From: Hyphomicrobiaceae bacterium
GTDB lineage: Bacteria; Pseudomonadota; Alphaproteobacteria; Rhizobiales; Hyphomicrobiaceae
Direction of reading: 5' to 3'
Assembly (NCBI GenBank): GCA_021775715.1
Contig: JAJFHI010000069.1
Coordinates: 1 to 10,238 of the forward strand
Length of the DNA: 10,238 bases
Part shown: positions 1-6,759 of the stretch, piece by piece
Numbering within the stretch: the first letter of the stretch is position 1
Layout: each line of letters starts with the position of its first letter
The notes under the pieces: model-generated
Database searches by the model: none
Told to the model about the DNA's origin: nothing
Seen by the model: only the letters and a program-made list of their open reading frames with translations
Made by a program: the position numbers and the translations under genes

Positions 1-506
1 GCCACTTCGGTCATGAAGCGCACACAACGCGTGCAGTGAATGCAGCGCGTCATCGACGTCTTGATCATCGGCCCGAGGTATTTGTCTTCAACGGCGCGTT
101 TGTTTTCGTCGTAACGCGTGCCACCTACACCGTAGGCCATCGCTTGGTCTTGCAGATCACACTCGCCGCCCTGATCGCAAATCGGGCAATCGAGCGGGTG
201 GTTGATCAGCAGGAATTCCATCACACCTTCGCGGGCTTTTTTAACAAGCGGCGTTTTGGTGTTGATCACCTTGTGGCTGCCATCGCGGTTTGGCGGCAAG
301 TCTTTGACCGTCATGGCGCACGACGCAATCGGCTTTGGCCCACCGACGACTTCGACGAGGCACATGCGGCAGTTGCCAGCAATCGACAGCCGCTCGTGAT
401 AACAAAAACGCGGAATTTCAGCACCGGCTTCTTCACACGCCTGCAGCAGAGTGACGTGTTCGTCGACCTCTATCTCCTGCCCATCGATGATCAGTGTTTT
501 TGGCAT
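1..506 (-). CDS. nuoG: NADH-quinone oxidoreductase subunit G (NuoG), N-terminal part
   Basis: NuoG is the large Fe-S subunit of the complex I peripheral arm. It carries electrons from the NuoE/NuoF FMN module towards NuoB. The window holds 168 codons from an ATG at 504-506 and the gene runs off the left edge (the family is about 680-900 residues). Cluster ligands are visible: Cys35, Cys46, Cys49 and Cys63 for the 2Fe-2S centre in a ferredoxin-like fold; His103, Cys107, Cys110 and Cys116 in the HxxxCxxCxxxxxC motif of the His-ligated 4Fe-4S centre; and Cys155, Cys158 and Cys161, the first three ligands of the next 4Fe-4S centre. It begins 35 bp after the nuoF stop, so it is very probably in the same transcript. 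A weak AAGGTG ribosome-binding site lies upstream. The reading frame is intact through the visible part. Confidence 0.97.
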   Translation of the reverse strand, partial: MPKTLIIDGQEIEVDEHVTLLQACEEAGAEIPRFCYHERLSIAGNCRMCLVEVVGGPKPIASCAMTVKDLPPNRDGSHKVINTKTPLVKKAREGVMEFLLINHPLDCPICDQGGECDLQDQAMAYGVGGTRYDENKRAVEDKYLGPMIKTSMTRCIHCTRCVRFMTEV

Positions 507-541
507 GATTGTCTTTCGCTTACACCTTGCGTTGTTTGTAA

Positions 542-1822
542 TTACTCAGCCGCTTCGGCGCGCGCCGAATAGGCATCGATCCGCGCTTCAATCTCTGGCC
601 GGAAATTGCGGATGAGGCCTTGCACCGGCCACGCCGCAGCGTCACCCAACGCGCAAATCGTGTGGCCTTCGACCTGCTTCGTCACATCGAACAACAAATC
701 AATTTCGCGCTTTTCAGCCCGGCCTTCGGCCATGCGTTCCAACACGCGCCACATCCAGCCGGTGCCTTCGCGGCACGGCGTACACTGACCGCAACTTTCG
801 TGTTTGTAGAAGTAGGAAATCCGCGCGATGGCTTTAATGATGTCGGTCGACTTGTCCATCACGATCAGCGCCGCTGTACCGAGGCCCGACTTGGCCGCTG
901 ACAGCGAATCAAAGTCCATCGTCAGTTCATCGCAGACATCGCCCTTGATGCAAGGCACCGACGAGCCACCCGGAATAACAGCCAGCAGGTTGTCCCACCC
1001 GCCGCGTACACCACCGCCGTGTTTCTCGATCAGCTCGCGCATCGGAATGCCCATCTCTTCTTCGACGACACACGGCTGCTCGACATGACCAGAAATCTGG
1101 AACAGCTTTGTGCCGGTATTGTTCGGCTTGCCGAGTCCTGCAAACCATATCGCTCCGCGTCGCAAAATGTCCGGCACAACCGCGATGCTCTCAACGTTGT
1201 TGACCGTCGTCGGCGCGCCGTACAATCCGCAACCTGCCGGGAACGGCGGTTTCAATCGTGGCTGGCCTTTTTTGCCTTCGAGACTTTCTAGCAGCGCTGT
1301 TTCTTCACCGCAGATGTAAGCACCGGCACCATGGTGAACATAGAGGTCAAAGTCCCAACCGTGGACATTGTTTTTGCCGATGAGCTTGGCGTCGTAGGCT
1401 TCTTGGACGGCGGCTTCAAAGGTTTCGCGTTCGCGGATATATTCGCCGCGGAAGTAGACATAACAAGTGTGCGCACGCATCGCGAACGATGCCAATAACG
1501 CACCTTCGATCAGAAGCTGCGGATCATGACGTGTAATCTCGCGGTCTTTGCATGAGCCCGGCTCACTCTCGTCGGCGTTGATAACAAGGTAAGATGGCCG
1601 TGGGTCTTCCTTTGGCATGAACGACCATTTAAGGCCGGTCGGAAAACCAGCGCCGCCACGGCCGCGCAAGCCGGCGGCTTTAACCTCATCGATGATCCAG
1701 TCGTGACCTTTGTAGATGAACACCTTGGTGCCGTCCCATGAACCGCGCGCGCGCGCGCCAGCAAGGCCTGCGTCATGGAACCCATAAAGGTTCTGAAAGA
1801 TACGATCTTTATCTGCCAGCAT
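542..1822 (-). CDS. nuoF: NADH-quinone oxidoreductase subunit F (NuoF)
   Basis: NuoF binds NADH and FMN and holds the N3 4Fe-4S cluster; it is where electrons enter complex I at the cytoplasmic tip. The protein is 426 residues, the usual length. The glycine-rich FMN/NADH loop is at residues 51-66 (GLRGRGGAGFPTGLKW), followed by the INADESEPG segment at 81-89. The N3 cluster ligands are Cys344, Cys347 and Cys350 in SCGQCTPCREG, plus Cys390. The start MLADKDRIF matches the usual alphaproteobacterial NuoF start and is preceded by GGTG at a workable distance. It lies 54 bp after the small membrane-protein gene and 35 bp before nuoG. One oddity is a (CG)7 tract at 1744-1757, which encodes the Ala-Arg-Ala-Arg stretch at residues 22-26. 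Confidence 0.98.
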   Translation of the reverse strand: MLADKDRIFQNLYGFHDAGLAGARARGSWDGTKVFIYKGHDWIIDEVKAAGLRGRGGAGFPTGLKWSFMPKEDPRPSYLVINADESEPGSCKDREITRHDPQLLIEGALLASFAMRAHTCYVYFRGEYIRERETFEAAVQEAYDAKLIGKNNVHGWDFDLYVHHGAGAYICGEETALLESLEGKKGQPRLKPPFPAGCGLYGAPTTVNNVESIAVVPDILRRGAIWFAGLGKPNNTGTKLFQISGHVEQPCVVEEEMGIPMRELIEKHGGGVRGGWDNLLAVIPGGSSVPCIKGDVCDELTMDFDSLSAAKSGLGTAALIVMDKSTDIIKAIARISYFYKHESCGQCTPCREGTGWMWRVLERMAEGRAEKREIDLLFDVTKQVEGHTICALGDAAAWPVQGLIRNFRPEIEARIDAYSARAEAAE

Positions 1823-1876
1823 CGTCTATCACCAAACCTTGTCGTCTTCGAACCTGTTGTTACCGTTTGTAATTCA

Positions 1877-2113
1877 TTACGCGTTGCCGTCGTCTGCCGG
1901 GTCGTCACCGCCGTCGGCTTGCATACGCTTTGCAAGCAAATAAGCGAGGCCTTCGCAAACTGCGATCATAGCAAACCCGCCAACAATCAATTGCCACTTG
2001 TAGTCACCAAGCGTTTCCTTAAACGCAATAATTCCAACGAACCCTGTCGTACTCGCGGTCGACCCGATGAGACTTCCAATCTTCAGTGCCAGCAGAACCC
2101 AGGTCTGTCCCAC
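1877..2113 (-). CDS. small two-helix membrane protein between nuoE and nuoF, function unknown
   Basis: I do not recognise this 78-residue protein. It starts with GTG at 2111-2113, whose first base is also the last base of the nuoE TAG stop (TAGTG). An AAGGA ribosome-binding site lies 6 bases upstream inside the end of nuoE, so translation is probably coupled to nuoE. The sequence shows a hydrophobic segment at about residues 5-31 (rich in Gly, Ser and Thr), a short polar Lys/Asp loop at 32-39, a second hydrophobic segment at about 40-61, and then an acidic tail (DGGDDPADDG). It predicts a small inner-membrane protein with two helices. The position inside the NADH-dehydrogenase module suggests an accessory or assembly role in complex I, but nothing in the sequence proves this. 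Confidence 0.75.
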   Translation of the reverse strand: MGQTWVLLALKIGSLIGSTASTTGFVGIIAFKETLGDYKWQLIVGGFAMIAVCEGLAYLLAKRMQADGGDDPADDGNA

Positions 2114-3165
2114 TACTCGTCCTTACTGCTATCAACATCACCTGCATCAACACGCTTGGCAAAGTCCGTTTCACGGCCCGCCGCCAAGGTTTTAGCTTGG
2201 CTCATCCAATCATCGCGCGCGATACGGCCTTTGAACGTTAGATTATCATCGACCCACGCGATTTCGTCGGCTGCCCACTTGGCAATCTGGTCGTAATGAA
2301 AAATACCGAGCGCATTTAGCGTGCGCTCAAGCTTTGGACCGACACCACTGATGCGTTTCAGGTCATCGCCTGTGCCACCGCGTGGCGCATCAAGGAGGTT
2401 TGCGGGTTTTTCAAGCGATCCACTTGTTCCATCAGTTGCCGATGATGTCTTCGCTGCTTTACCCGCAGGATTCTTGTCTGCGTTGCCCGATGTCGCAACT
2501 GCGGCCTCTTGGTCAACGACATTCGCCGGTACCATGTCGTTGCTGGCCTCATTCCAGCGGACCGGTCCATTCTTCAACGTCGTCAAACCGCCGGACGGAC
2601 AAGATGCTGTTCGGCCCGTTTGCGAACCCGGCTTTGGCGGCTGTCCAGCGTCCAACCCATCTAGCAATTTGTCGAACAGATCAGGTGTTAGGTCTTCGTA
2701 AGTGTCTTTCGAGACCTGCACCATTGGCGCGTTGGCGCATGAGCCGAGACACTCAACCTCTTCCCATGAAAAGTTGCCGTCGCCGGAAAGTGTATGTGGC
2801 GTTGCCGCGATGCGCTTTTTACAAGCCGCAATCAAATCGCCTGAGCCACGCAACATGCATGGTGTCGTGCCACAAACCTGGATGTGGGCTTTTTTGCCAA
2901 CCGGCGCCAATTGAAACATTGTGTAGAACGTCGCTACTTCATAGACGCGGATGAGCGGCATATCGAGCATCTCGGCAACAACGCGGAGCGCTGGCTCCGG
3001 CAACCAATTATCATGCTGTTCCTGTGCCCGCCACAGCAGCGGAATAACAGCAGAGGCTTGCTTTCCGTCGGGATAATCTTTGATTTTCGCTTCAGCCCAG
3101 GAGAGGTTTTCCGGCGTAAACTCAAACGTCGTTGGCTGCTCTGGATTGAGACGGCGAACGGCCAT
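2113..3165 (-). CDS. nuoE: NADH-quinone oxidoreductase subunit E (NuoE) with C-terminal extension
   Basis: NuoE is the thioredoxin-fold 2Fe-2S (N1a) subunit of the NADH-oxidising module and partners NuoF. The core is residues 1 to about 175. The four cluster ligands are Cys98, Cys103, Cys139 and Cys143, in VCGTTPCMLRG and ECLGSCANAPM. The protein is 350 residues, about twice the length of E. coli NuoE. After the core comes a low-complexity linker rich in Pro, Ala, Ser, Gly and Asp (about 176-265). It is followed by a helix-hairpin-helix-like domain at about 266-332 (DDLKRISGVGPKLERTL...), similar to the H3TH domains grouped in COG3743. Such tails are known in alphaproteobacterial NuoE. The ATG at 3163-3165 has a GGAG site 6 bases upstream. 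The stop overlaps the GTG of the next gene by one base. No nuo gene lies immediately upstream; it is separated from nuoD by about 1.9 kb. Confidence 0.96.
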   Translation of the reverse strand: MAVRRLNPEQPTTFEFTPENLSWAEAKIKDYPDGKQASAVIPLLWRAQEQHDNWLPEPALRVVAEMLDMPLIRVYEVATFYTMFQLAPVGKKAHIQVCGTTPCMLRGSGDLIAACKKRIAATPHTLSGDGNFSWEEVECLGSCANAPMVQVSKDTYEDLTPDLFDKLLDGLDAGQPPKPGSQTGRTASCPSGGLTTLKNGPVRWNEASNDMVPANVVDQEAAVATSGNADKNPAGKAAKTSSATDGTSGSLEKPANLLDAPRGGTGDDLKRISGVGPKLERTLNALGIFHYDQIAKWAADEIAWVDDNLTFKGRIARDDWMSQAKTLAAGRETDFAKRVDAGDVDSSKDE

Positions 3166-3489
3166 GCTTGGCTCCTCGTGGCAGCGCGCGGGGTTCCCGG
3201 CGCAAAGGCTTCAGGCGTGGTCCGGGTTCACAAGTCGAATTGACAGAAAAATTCGCCCGTTTTGCAACGGCCGAATGACATGTCTCAGGACCGTGGGCCC
3301 CGATGCACCACACCCCAGTTCCACTACGTGCATCAGCCCCCTAAAGCAAGGGGTGCAGGCCTATACAAAGGGGGAACTCAAATGTGACACAGCCGAGCGC
3401 GATGAGCTGCGTCCAAGTGGTCGCAGCCAAATAAGCGGCGGGTTTGTGGAGAGTCTTAGAATTGCACCAAAGTGCAGTGAAAGTTCAAG
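3166..3489. other. 324-bp non-coding gap upstream of nuoE
   Basis: I see no credible gene here. It is the leader of nuoE, since everything around it reads on the minus strand. Two small inverted repeats sit side by side: GATGCAC (3302-3308) with GTGCATC (3328-3334), and CCCCT (3338-3342) with AGGGG (3349-3353). On the minus strand a TATAGG box occurs near 3362-3367, but I find no matching -35 box at standard spacing. A promoter for nuoE is plausible here but not shown. Confidence 0.5.
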
Positions 3490-3969
3490 TTACTGCGGTT
3501 GTGGAGCCTTGACCGCTTCGTCGCGGAGGTCCTCGATCTTGTTGCCGACGCCCCGCTTTACTTTCGTTTTTGCCCGGCCATAAGATTCACGCGGAGTTTC
3601 GCTGGCCCATTTGGGCTGTTGGTAGCCAAAGAACGGCTCAGCCAGCCAGCCAAACAGCAAAAGCGCCGTCACCGCTGGTGCGAGCAGCAGGGAGACCTGT
3701 GAGCCGACCCGAAGAAATCCAGTCCAGAAAAACGCCAATAGGGCGCCACAGCCGATTATGACCCAACCGCCGAAATCTTCACCGCGGGCGGCCGCGAACA
3801 GCGTTCCAGCCAGAAGTGCAAAAATACCAATCAGGATCGGAATGGCTGGAAGGTCCGCATGCAACGTACCCATTGGCCATTTATTGTGGCGCGCAAACAT
3901 TCGATATGTCGCAAGGCTCAGACCCCAGCCAAACGCGGCGATCGCCAGAATAAATAGATTGTCGATCAT
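3490..3969 (-). CDS. four-helix membrane protein with charged C-terminal tail, function unknown
   Basis: I do not recognise this 159-residue protein. Four hydrophobic segments are visible at about residues 4-24, 42-62, 66-86 and 90-110. A basic and aromatic stretch (TYRMFARHNKWPMG) lies between the first two, and a hydrophilic, Lys/Arg-rich tail runs from 117 to the end. The open frame extends further upstream to 4182, but the upstream part is Gly/Pro/Ser-rich and unlike a real N-terminus. I therefore start at the ATG at 3967-3969, which is followed directly by MIDNLFILAIAAFGWG and has a GGAG site 8 bases upstream. It lies 152 bp after the DUF4267-like gene and 324 bp before nuoE, in the same direction. 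It may be a passenger in the nuo transcript or a membrane accessory protein. Confidence 0.8.
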   Translation of the reverse strand: MIDNLFILAIAAFGWGLSLATYRMFARHNKWPMGTLHADLPAIPILIGIFALLAGTLFAAARGEDFGGWVIIGCGALLAFFWTGFLRVGSQVSLLLAPAVTALLLFGWLAEPFFGYQQPKWASETPRESYGRAKTKVKRGVGNKIEDLRDEAVKAPQPQ

Positions 3970-4121
3970 GTGAGTCACTCCATTACGGGGCAAATTTGCA
4001 GGCTCGTGGAGCCAACACGGACGCTTTTCCTGCTTCCCGGCTGCACCAGAGCTCAAACTATCATCCTGGCGATTTTGTGCCAGCCCAGCGCGCGTTAGGC
4101 CAGGGACGCTCTCAGATGAGG

Positions 4122-4556
4122 TTAAGGGGTAAGCTTTTGCGTATTGCCCAGAATCCAAGCACCCCGGGCCAGCACGAGGCACAGCACTCCTGAACCGAGA
4201 TGAAATGCCAGTGCATAGATATTGGCCGTTGACTGATTAACAATGACAGCATCGGTCAAACAGCAGGCTGCAGCACCGACGAACCACAACGCCAGCGCGC
4301 GCCACTCACCCATCCACGCAAAGGCCATGGCCATAGCACCCAGCCAGATATCTCGAATGCCGATGACGTAGTGAAGTTCATCCCCTTTGGGTGGGTGCGC
4401 CACACCAAACGTAAAGCTCGCGCCCTCTGGCGCCAGGAAGAAGCGTACGCCGATAAGGACGAGCACCAACCCCACGATAAGCCCCAGCCAGTAAACGCGC
4501 TGCTCCCGGGCGGTGTTGGCTCGCTGCTGCGTCGCACTGGTGGTCGGCGTTGTCAT
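4122..4556 (-). CDS. DUF4267-like four-helix membrane protein
   Basis: This 144-residue protein has a polar N-terminus (1-20, rich in Thr, Gln and Ala) and four hydrophobic segments at about 23-41, 63-82, 86-106 and 113-136. The GIRDIWLGAM motif at 66-75, the LTDAVIV segment at 100-106 and the overall layout match what I recall of the DUF4267 family, small membrane proteins of unknown function. The family call is from memory and was not searched. The start is the ATG at 4554-4556; its ribosome-binding site is weak (AGGG about 10 bases upstream). It reads the same way as the nuo genes and lies directly downstream of the repeat element that follows nuoD. No nuo-related function is known for this family. 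Confidence 0.82.
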   Translation of the reverse strand: MTTPTTSATQQRANTAREQRVYWLGLIVGLVLVLIGVRFFLAPEGASFTFGVAHPPKGDELHYVIGIRDIWLGAMAMAFAWMGEWRALALWFVGAAACCLTDAVIVNQSTANIYALAFHLGSGVLCLVLARGAWILGNTQKLTP

Positions 4557-5069
4557 AAGAGTGAGCCCTGGCGCGGGTTGTGGACAAAGATCACGACGAC
4601 GTTACCACAGTTGAAATGTGTGCTCACGCTGTTCTTCGCTTCGCTTCTAGTTTGAGCTCACGGCTATTCCTCCCTGCGGTCGGGCCTCCGCGGGGGCCGG
4701 GATTGATTCACGCCGTCGCTTGTCGCTCCGACGATCAAACCCGGGTGCCACGTTCTGAGATTGAGCATGGTGAAAAGCAGCGGTGCCATTCGGCGCTAAC
4801 ACCGCCGTATCCACTCGGCAGGTTGCTGGCATCCGCGCGCGCGTGTTCCGGACAAACGGCTCAAGGAAAACGATTATGCCAGAGATCCGGGGAGCAAAAG
4901 CTCGGTTCGCCTGAGCGCCTATCAGCAAAGGCGAAAAACCGCGGCGAAACAACCAGCGACCCGCTGCATTGCAGCGCCCCGCCGGAACGCCAGGGTGCGA
5001 TAGGACCCGGTACGGCGCGTGAGGCAAAACACACTGCTCCCAGCGCGCGCCGTGAGGCCAAAAAACTTC
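4557..5069. other. 513-bp non-coding gap after nuoD, mostly occupied by a repeat element
   Basis: Both strands show open frames here (for example minus 4647-5027), but their Arg/Pro/Ala-rich products and the match of this DNA to a second non-coding copy at 8670-8883 indicate repeat DNA, not a gene. The part at 4557-4650 is the leader of the DUF4267-like gene. I find no convincing promoter or intrinsic terminator after nuoD. Confidence 0.6.
4651..5066 (+). repeat. dispersed intergenic repeat, copy 1 (long form)
   Basis: This element begins TTTGAGCTCACGGCTATT and ends GCCGTGAGGCCAAAAAAC, 3 bases short of the nuoD stop codon. It aligns along its length with copy 2 at 8670-8883. Matching blocks are TTTGAGCTC..GGCTATT, then GGCCGGGA..GATT.ACGC..TCGC, CGCTC..ACGAT, CAGAG, GGTTCGCC, CCGCCGG, ATAG and CGTGAGGC. 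Its ends carry a perfect inverted repeat, CTCACGGC (4657-4664) with GCCGTGAG (5049-5056). A second, earlier end-like motif, GCGTGAGGCAAAACAC, lies near 5016-5031. Compared with copy 2 it contains about 139 extra bases between two ACGAT motifs (4731-4735 and 4870-4874). Strand is given as the direction in which the two copies match. There is no sign of a protein product. Confidence 0.7.
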
Positions 5070-6260
5070 CTACCGATCAATCTCGCCGAACACAATATCG
5101 ATCGAACCCAGGATGGCCGAGACGTCGGCCAGCATGTGGCCCTTGTTCAGGAAATTCATCGCTGCCAAATGTGGGAAGCCTGGGGCGCGGATCTTACAGC
5201 GGTAGGGCCTATTGGATCCATCGGCCACGAGGTAAACACCAAACTCACCCTTCGGCGCTTCAACGGCGGCGTAGACCTCACCAGCTGGCACATGCATGCC
5301 TTCGGTGTAGAGCTTGAAGTGATGGATCAAGGCTTCCATTGACCGCTTCATCTCGGCGCGTTTCGGTGGCACGACTTTCTGATCGTTGGCGTTATAGGGT
5401 CCCGCACCGTCGGCCGTCAGCAACTTTTCACACGCTTGGCGCATAATCTTCACCGACTCGCGCATCTCCTGCATGCGTATGAGATAGCGGTCGAAGCAAT
5501 CGCCGTTCTTGCCGATTGGAATATCGAAATCAAATTCGCTGTAGCATTCATAAGGCTGCGACTTGCGCAGATCCCAGGCCGCGCCCGAGCCGCGCACCAT
5601 AACGCCAGAAAAGCCCCAATCGAAACAATCATCCAGTGACACAACCCCAATATCAACGTTGCGCTGCTTAAAGATGCGGTTTTCCGTCAACAAGGAGTCG
5701 ATGTCGTCGACTGTTTTCAAGAACGGATCACACCATGCCGCGATGTCTTCGATCAGCTCGGGCGGCAGATCCTGATGTACGCCACCAAAGCGGAAATACT
5801 TCGCGTGCATTCGGCTGCCCGACGCGCGCTCATAAAACGTCATCAGCTTTTCGCGTTCTTCAAAGCCCCACAGCGGCGGCGTCAAAGCACCGACGTCCAT
5901 GGCCTGTGTCGTGACATTTAGCAAATGCGATAAGATACGGCCGATTTCGGAATAGAGCACGCGGATCAACTGAGCGCGACGCGGGACCTCAAGACCAAGC
6001 AGGCGTTCTGCGGCCAGACAAAACGCATGTTCCTGGTTCATCGGCGCGACGTAGTCGAGACGGTCGAAATAACCAATCGCCTGCAAGTATGTTTTGTTTT
6101 CGATCAGCTTTTCAGTGCCGCGATGCAAAAGCCCAATGTGCGGGTCAACGCGCTCGACAACCTCGCCATCCAACTCCAATACCAACCGCAACACGCCGTG
6201 CGCTGCCGGGTGCTGTGGCCCGAAGTTGATATTGAACTGACGAATTTCCGTTTCGGCCAT
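5070..6260 (-). CDS. nuoD: NADH-quinone oxidoreductase subunit D (NuoD)
   Basis: NuoD is the 49-kDa-type subunit that builds the quinone-binding cavity with NuoB at the base of the peripheral arm. It is 396 residues, the normal length, and ends in the usual VFGEIDR. The N-terminal FGPQHPAAHGVLRL (13-26) and HIGLLHRGTEKL (41-52) motifs are intact. His21 and Tyr70 occupy the places of the quinone-site residues His95 and Tyr144 of the Yarrowia 49-kDa subunit, a mapping made from memory. I start at the ATG at 6258-6260 (MAETEIRQFN) and not at a further ATG 17 codons upstream, because AAGGG lies about 8 bases before it and the upstream extension would overlap the thioesterase gene. It follows that gene by 16 bp. 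Downstream it is cut off from nuoE by the repeat and two membrane-protein genes. Confidence 0.98.
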   Translation of the reverse strand: MAETEIRQFNINFGPQHPAAHGVLRLVLELDGEVVERVDPHIGLLHRGTEKLIENKTYLQAIGYFDRLDYVAPMNQEHAFCLAAERLLGLEVPRRAQLIRVLYSEIGRILSHLLNVTTQAMDVGALTPPLWGFEEREKLMTFYERASGSRMHAKYFRFGGVHQDLPPELIEDIAAWCDPFLKTVDDIDSLLTENRIFKQRNVDIGVVSLDDCFDWGFSGVMVRGSGAAWDLRKSQPYECYSEFDFDIPIGKNGDCFDRYLIRMQEMRESVKIMRQACEKLLTADGAGPYNANDQKVVPPKRAEMKRSMEALIHHFKLYTEGMHVPAGEVYAAVEAPKGEFGVYLVADGSNRPYRCKIRAPGFPHLAAMNFLNKGHMLADVSAILGSIDIVFGEIDR

Positions 6261-6276
6261 TGCCGCACCCTTCAAT

Positions 6277-6732
6277 TTAATTTGCCGCCGGACGTCGCCT
6301 GACAGGATCAAGACGCGCTAGCTTTGCCTTCTTATTCACGACCCGCTCGAACCAGTCCCAGTGAACAACAGCGCGTTTGTGGTGTCCTTCGCCAATCAAT
6401 TCAATACCGTCGTGCGCTTTCACCCGGAACGTAACTTTGCGTTCGTCAATGGCTTCGCACTCCACATCGACCGTCACGGTCTGCCCAGGCACAGTAGCCG
6501 CAATGTGCGAGACGTCGATATGCACTCCGAGGCTACCCTCACCTTCCTCCAGGTGCGGTGCCAAAAGCTTCATGCAGGTCCATTCCATCAGACCGACCAT
6601 AAAGCCCGTCGCAAACACCGTAGGCATTACGGCAAATTCATGCGCTTCCGGGTACAAGTGCGGCACCGTCTTGTCGGCTGGTACGACGTATTCGAACGTC
6701 GCCTTGTCTCCGACTGCCAACGGGTCCTTCAC
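6277..6732 (-). CDS. FlK-like hotdog-fold acyl-CoA thioesterase
   Basis: This 151-residue protein has the hotdog thioesterase layout and aligns, as I recall the sequence, without gaps to fluoroacetyl-CoA thioesterase FlK of Streptomyces cattleya. Shared segments include HLYPE (25-29), GFMVGLMEW (43-51), GEGSLG (64-69) and AHDG (106-109). The FlK functional residues Thr42, Glu50, Gly69, His76 and Arg120 all fall at the same numbers here. The lid residue Phe36 of FlK is replaced by Met36, while Phe33 is kept. The start is GTG at 6730-6732, which gives this exact register and has GGAG 9 bases upstream; a TTG further up (6745-6747) is part of that site. It sits 27 bp after nuoC and 16 bp before nuoD, so it is in the nuo transcript. 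It probably hydrolyses a small acyl-CoA in the cytoplasm; the substrate is unknown, and fluoroacetyl-CoA is not implied. Confidence 0.85.
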   Translation of the reverse strand: MKDPLAVGDKATFEYVVPADKTVPHLYPEAHEFAVMPTVFATGFMVGLMEWTCMKLLAPHLEEGEGSLGVHIDVSHIAATVPGQTVTVDVECEAIDERKVTFRVKAHDGIELIGEGHHKRAVVHWDWFERVVNKKAKLARLDPVRRRPAAN

Positions 6733-6759
6733 GGGTGTGCACTCCAATTTGCAAAAATC

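Noticed and set aside
4049..4659. 12-base inverted match (GAGCTCAAACTA at 4049-4060 and its complement at 4648-4659) flanking the DUF4267-like gene
   Set aside because: A few 12-base inverted matches are expected by chance in 10 kb, the match stops exactly at 12 bases, and only a weak further similarity to the repeat follows.
4647..5027. Minus-strand 126-residue open frame after nuoD
   Set aside because: It coincides with repeat copy 1, its Arg/Pro/Ala-rich product has no domain, and copy 2 does not preserve the frame.
4580..5317. Plus-strand 245-residue open frame
   Set aside because: It runs from repeat DNA into the antisense of nuoD; the composition is typical of a GC-rich shadow frame.
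6733..6747. TTG start for the thioesterase, five codons longer
   Set aside because: The TTGGAG there is the ribosome-binding site for the GTG at 6730-6732, and the GTG gives exact register with FlK.
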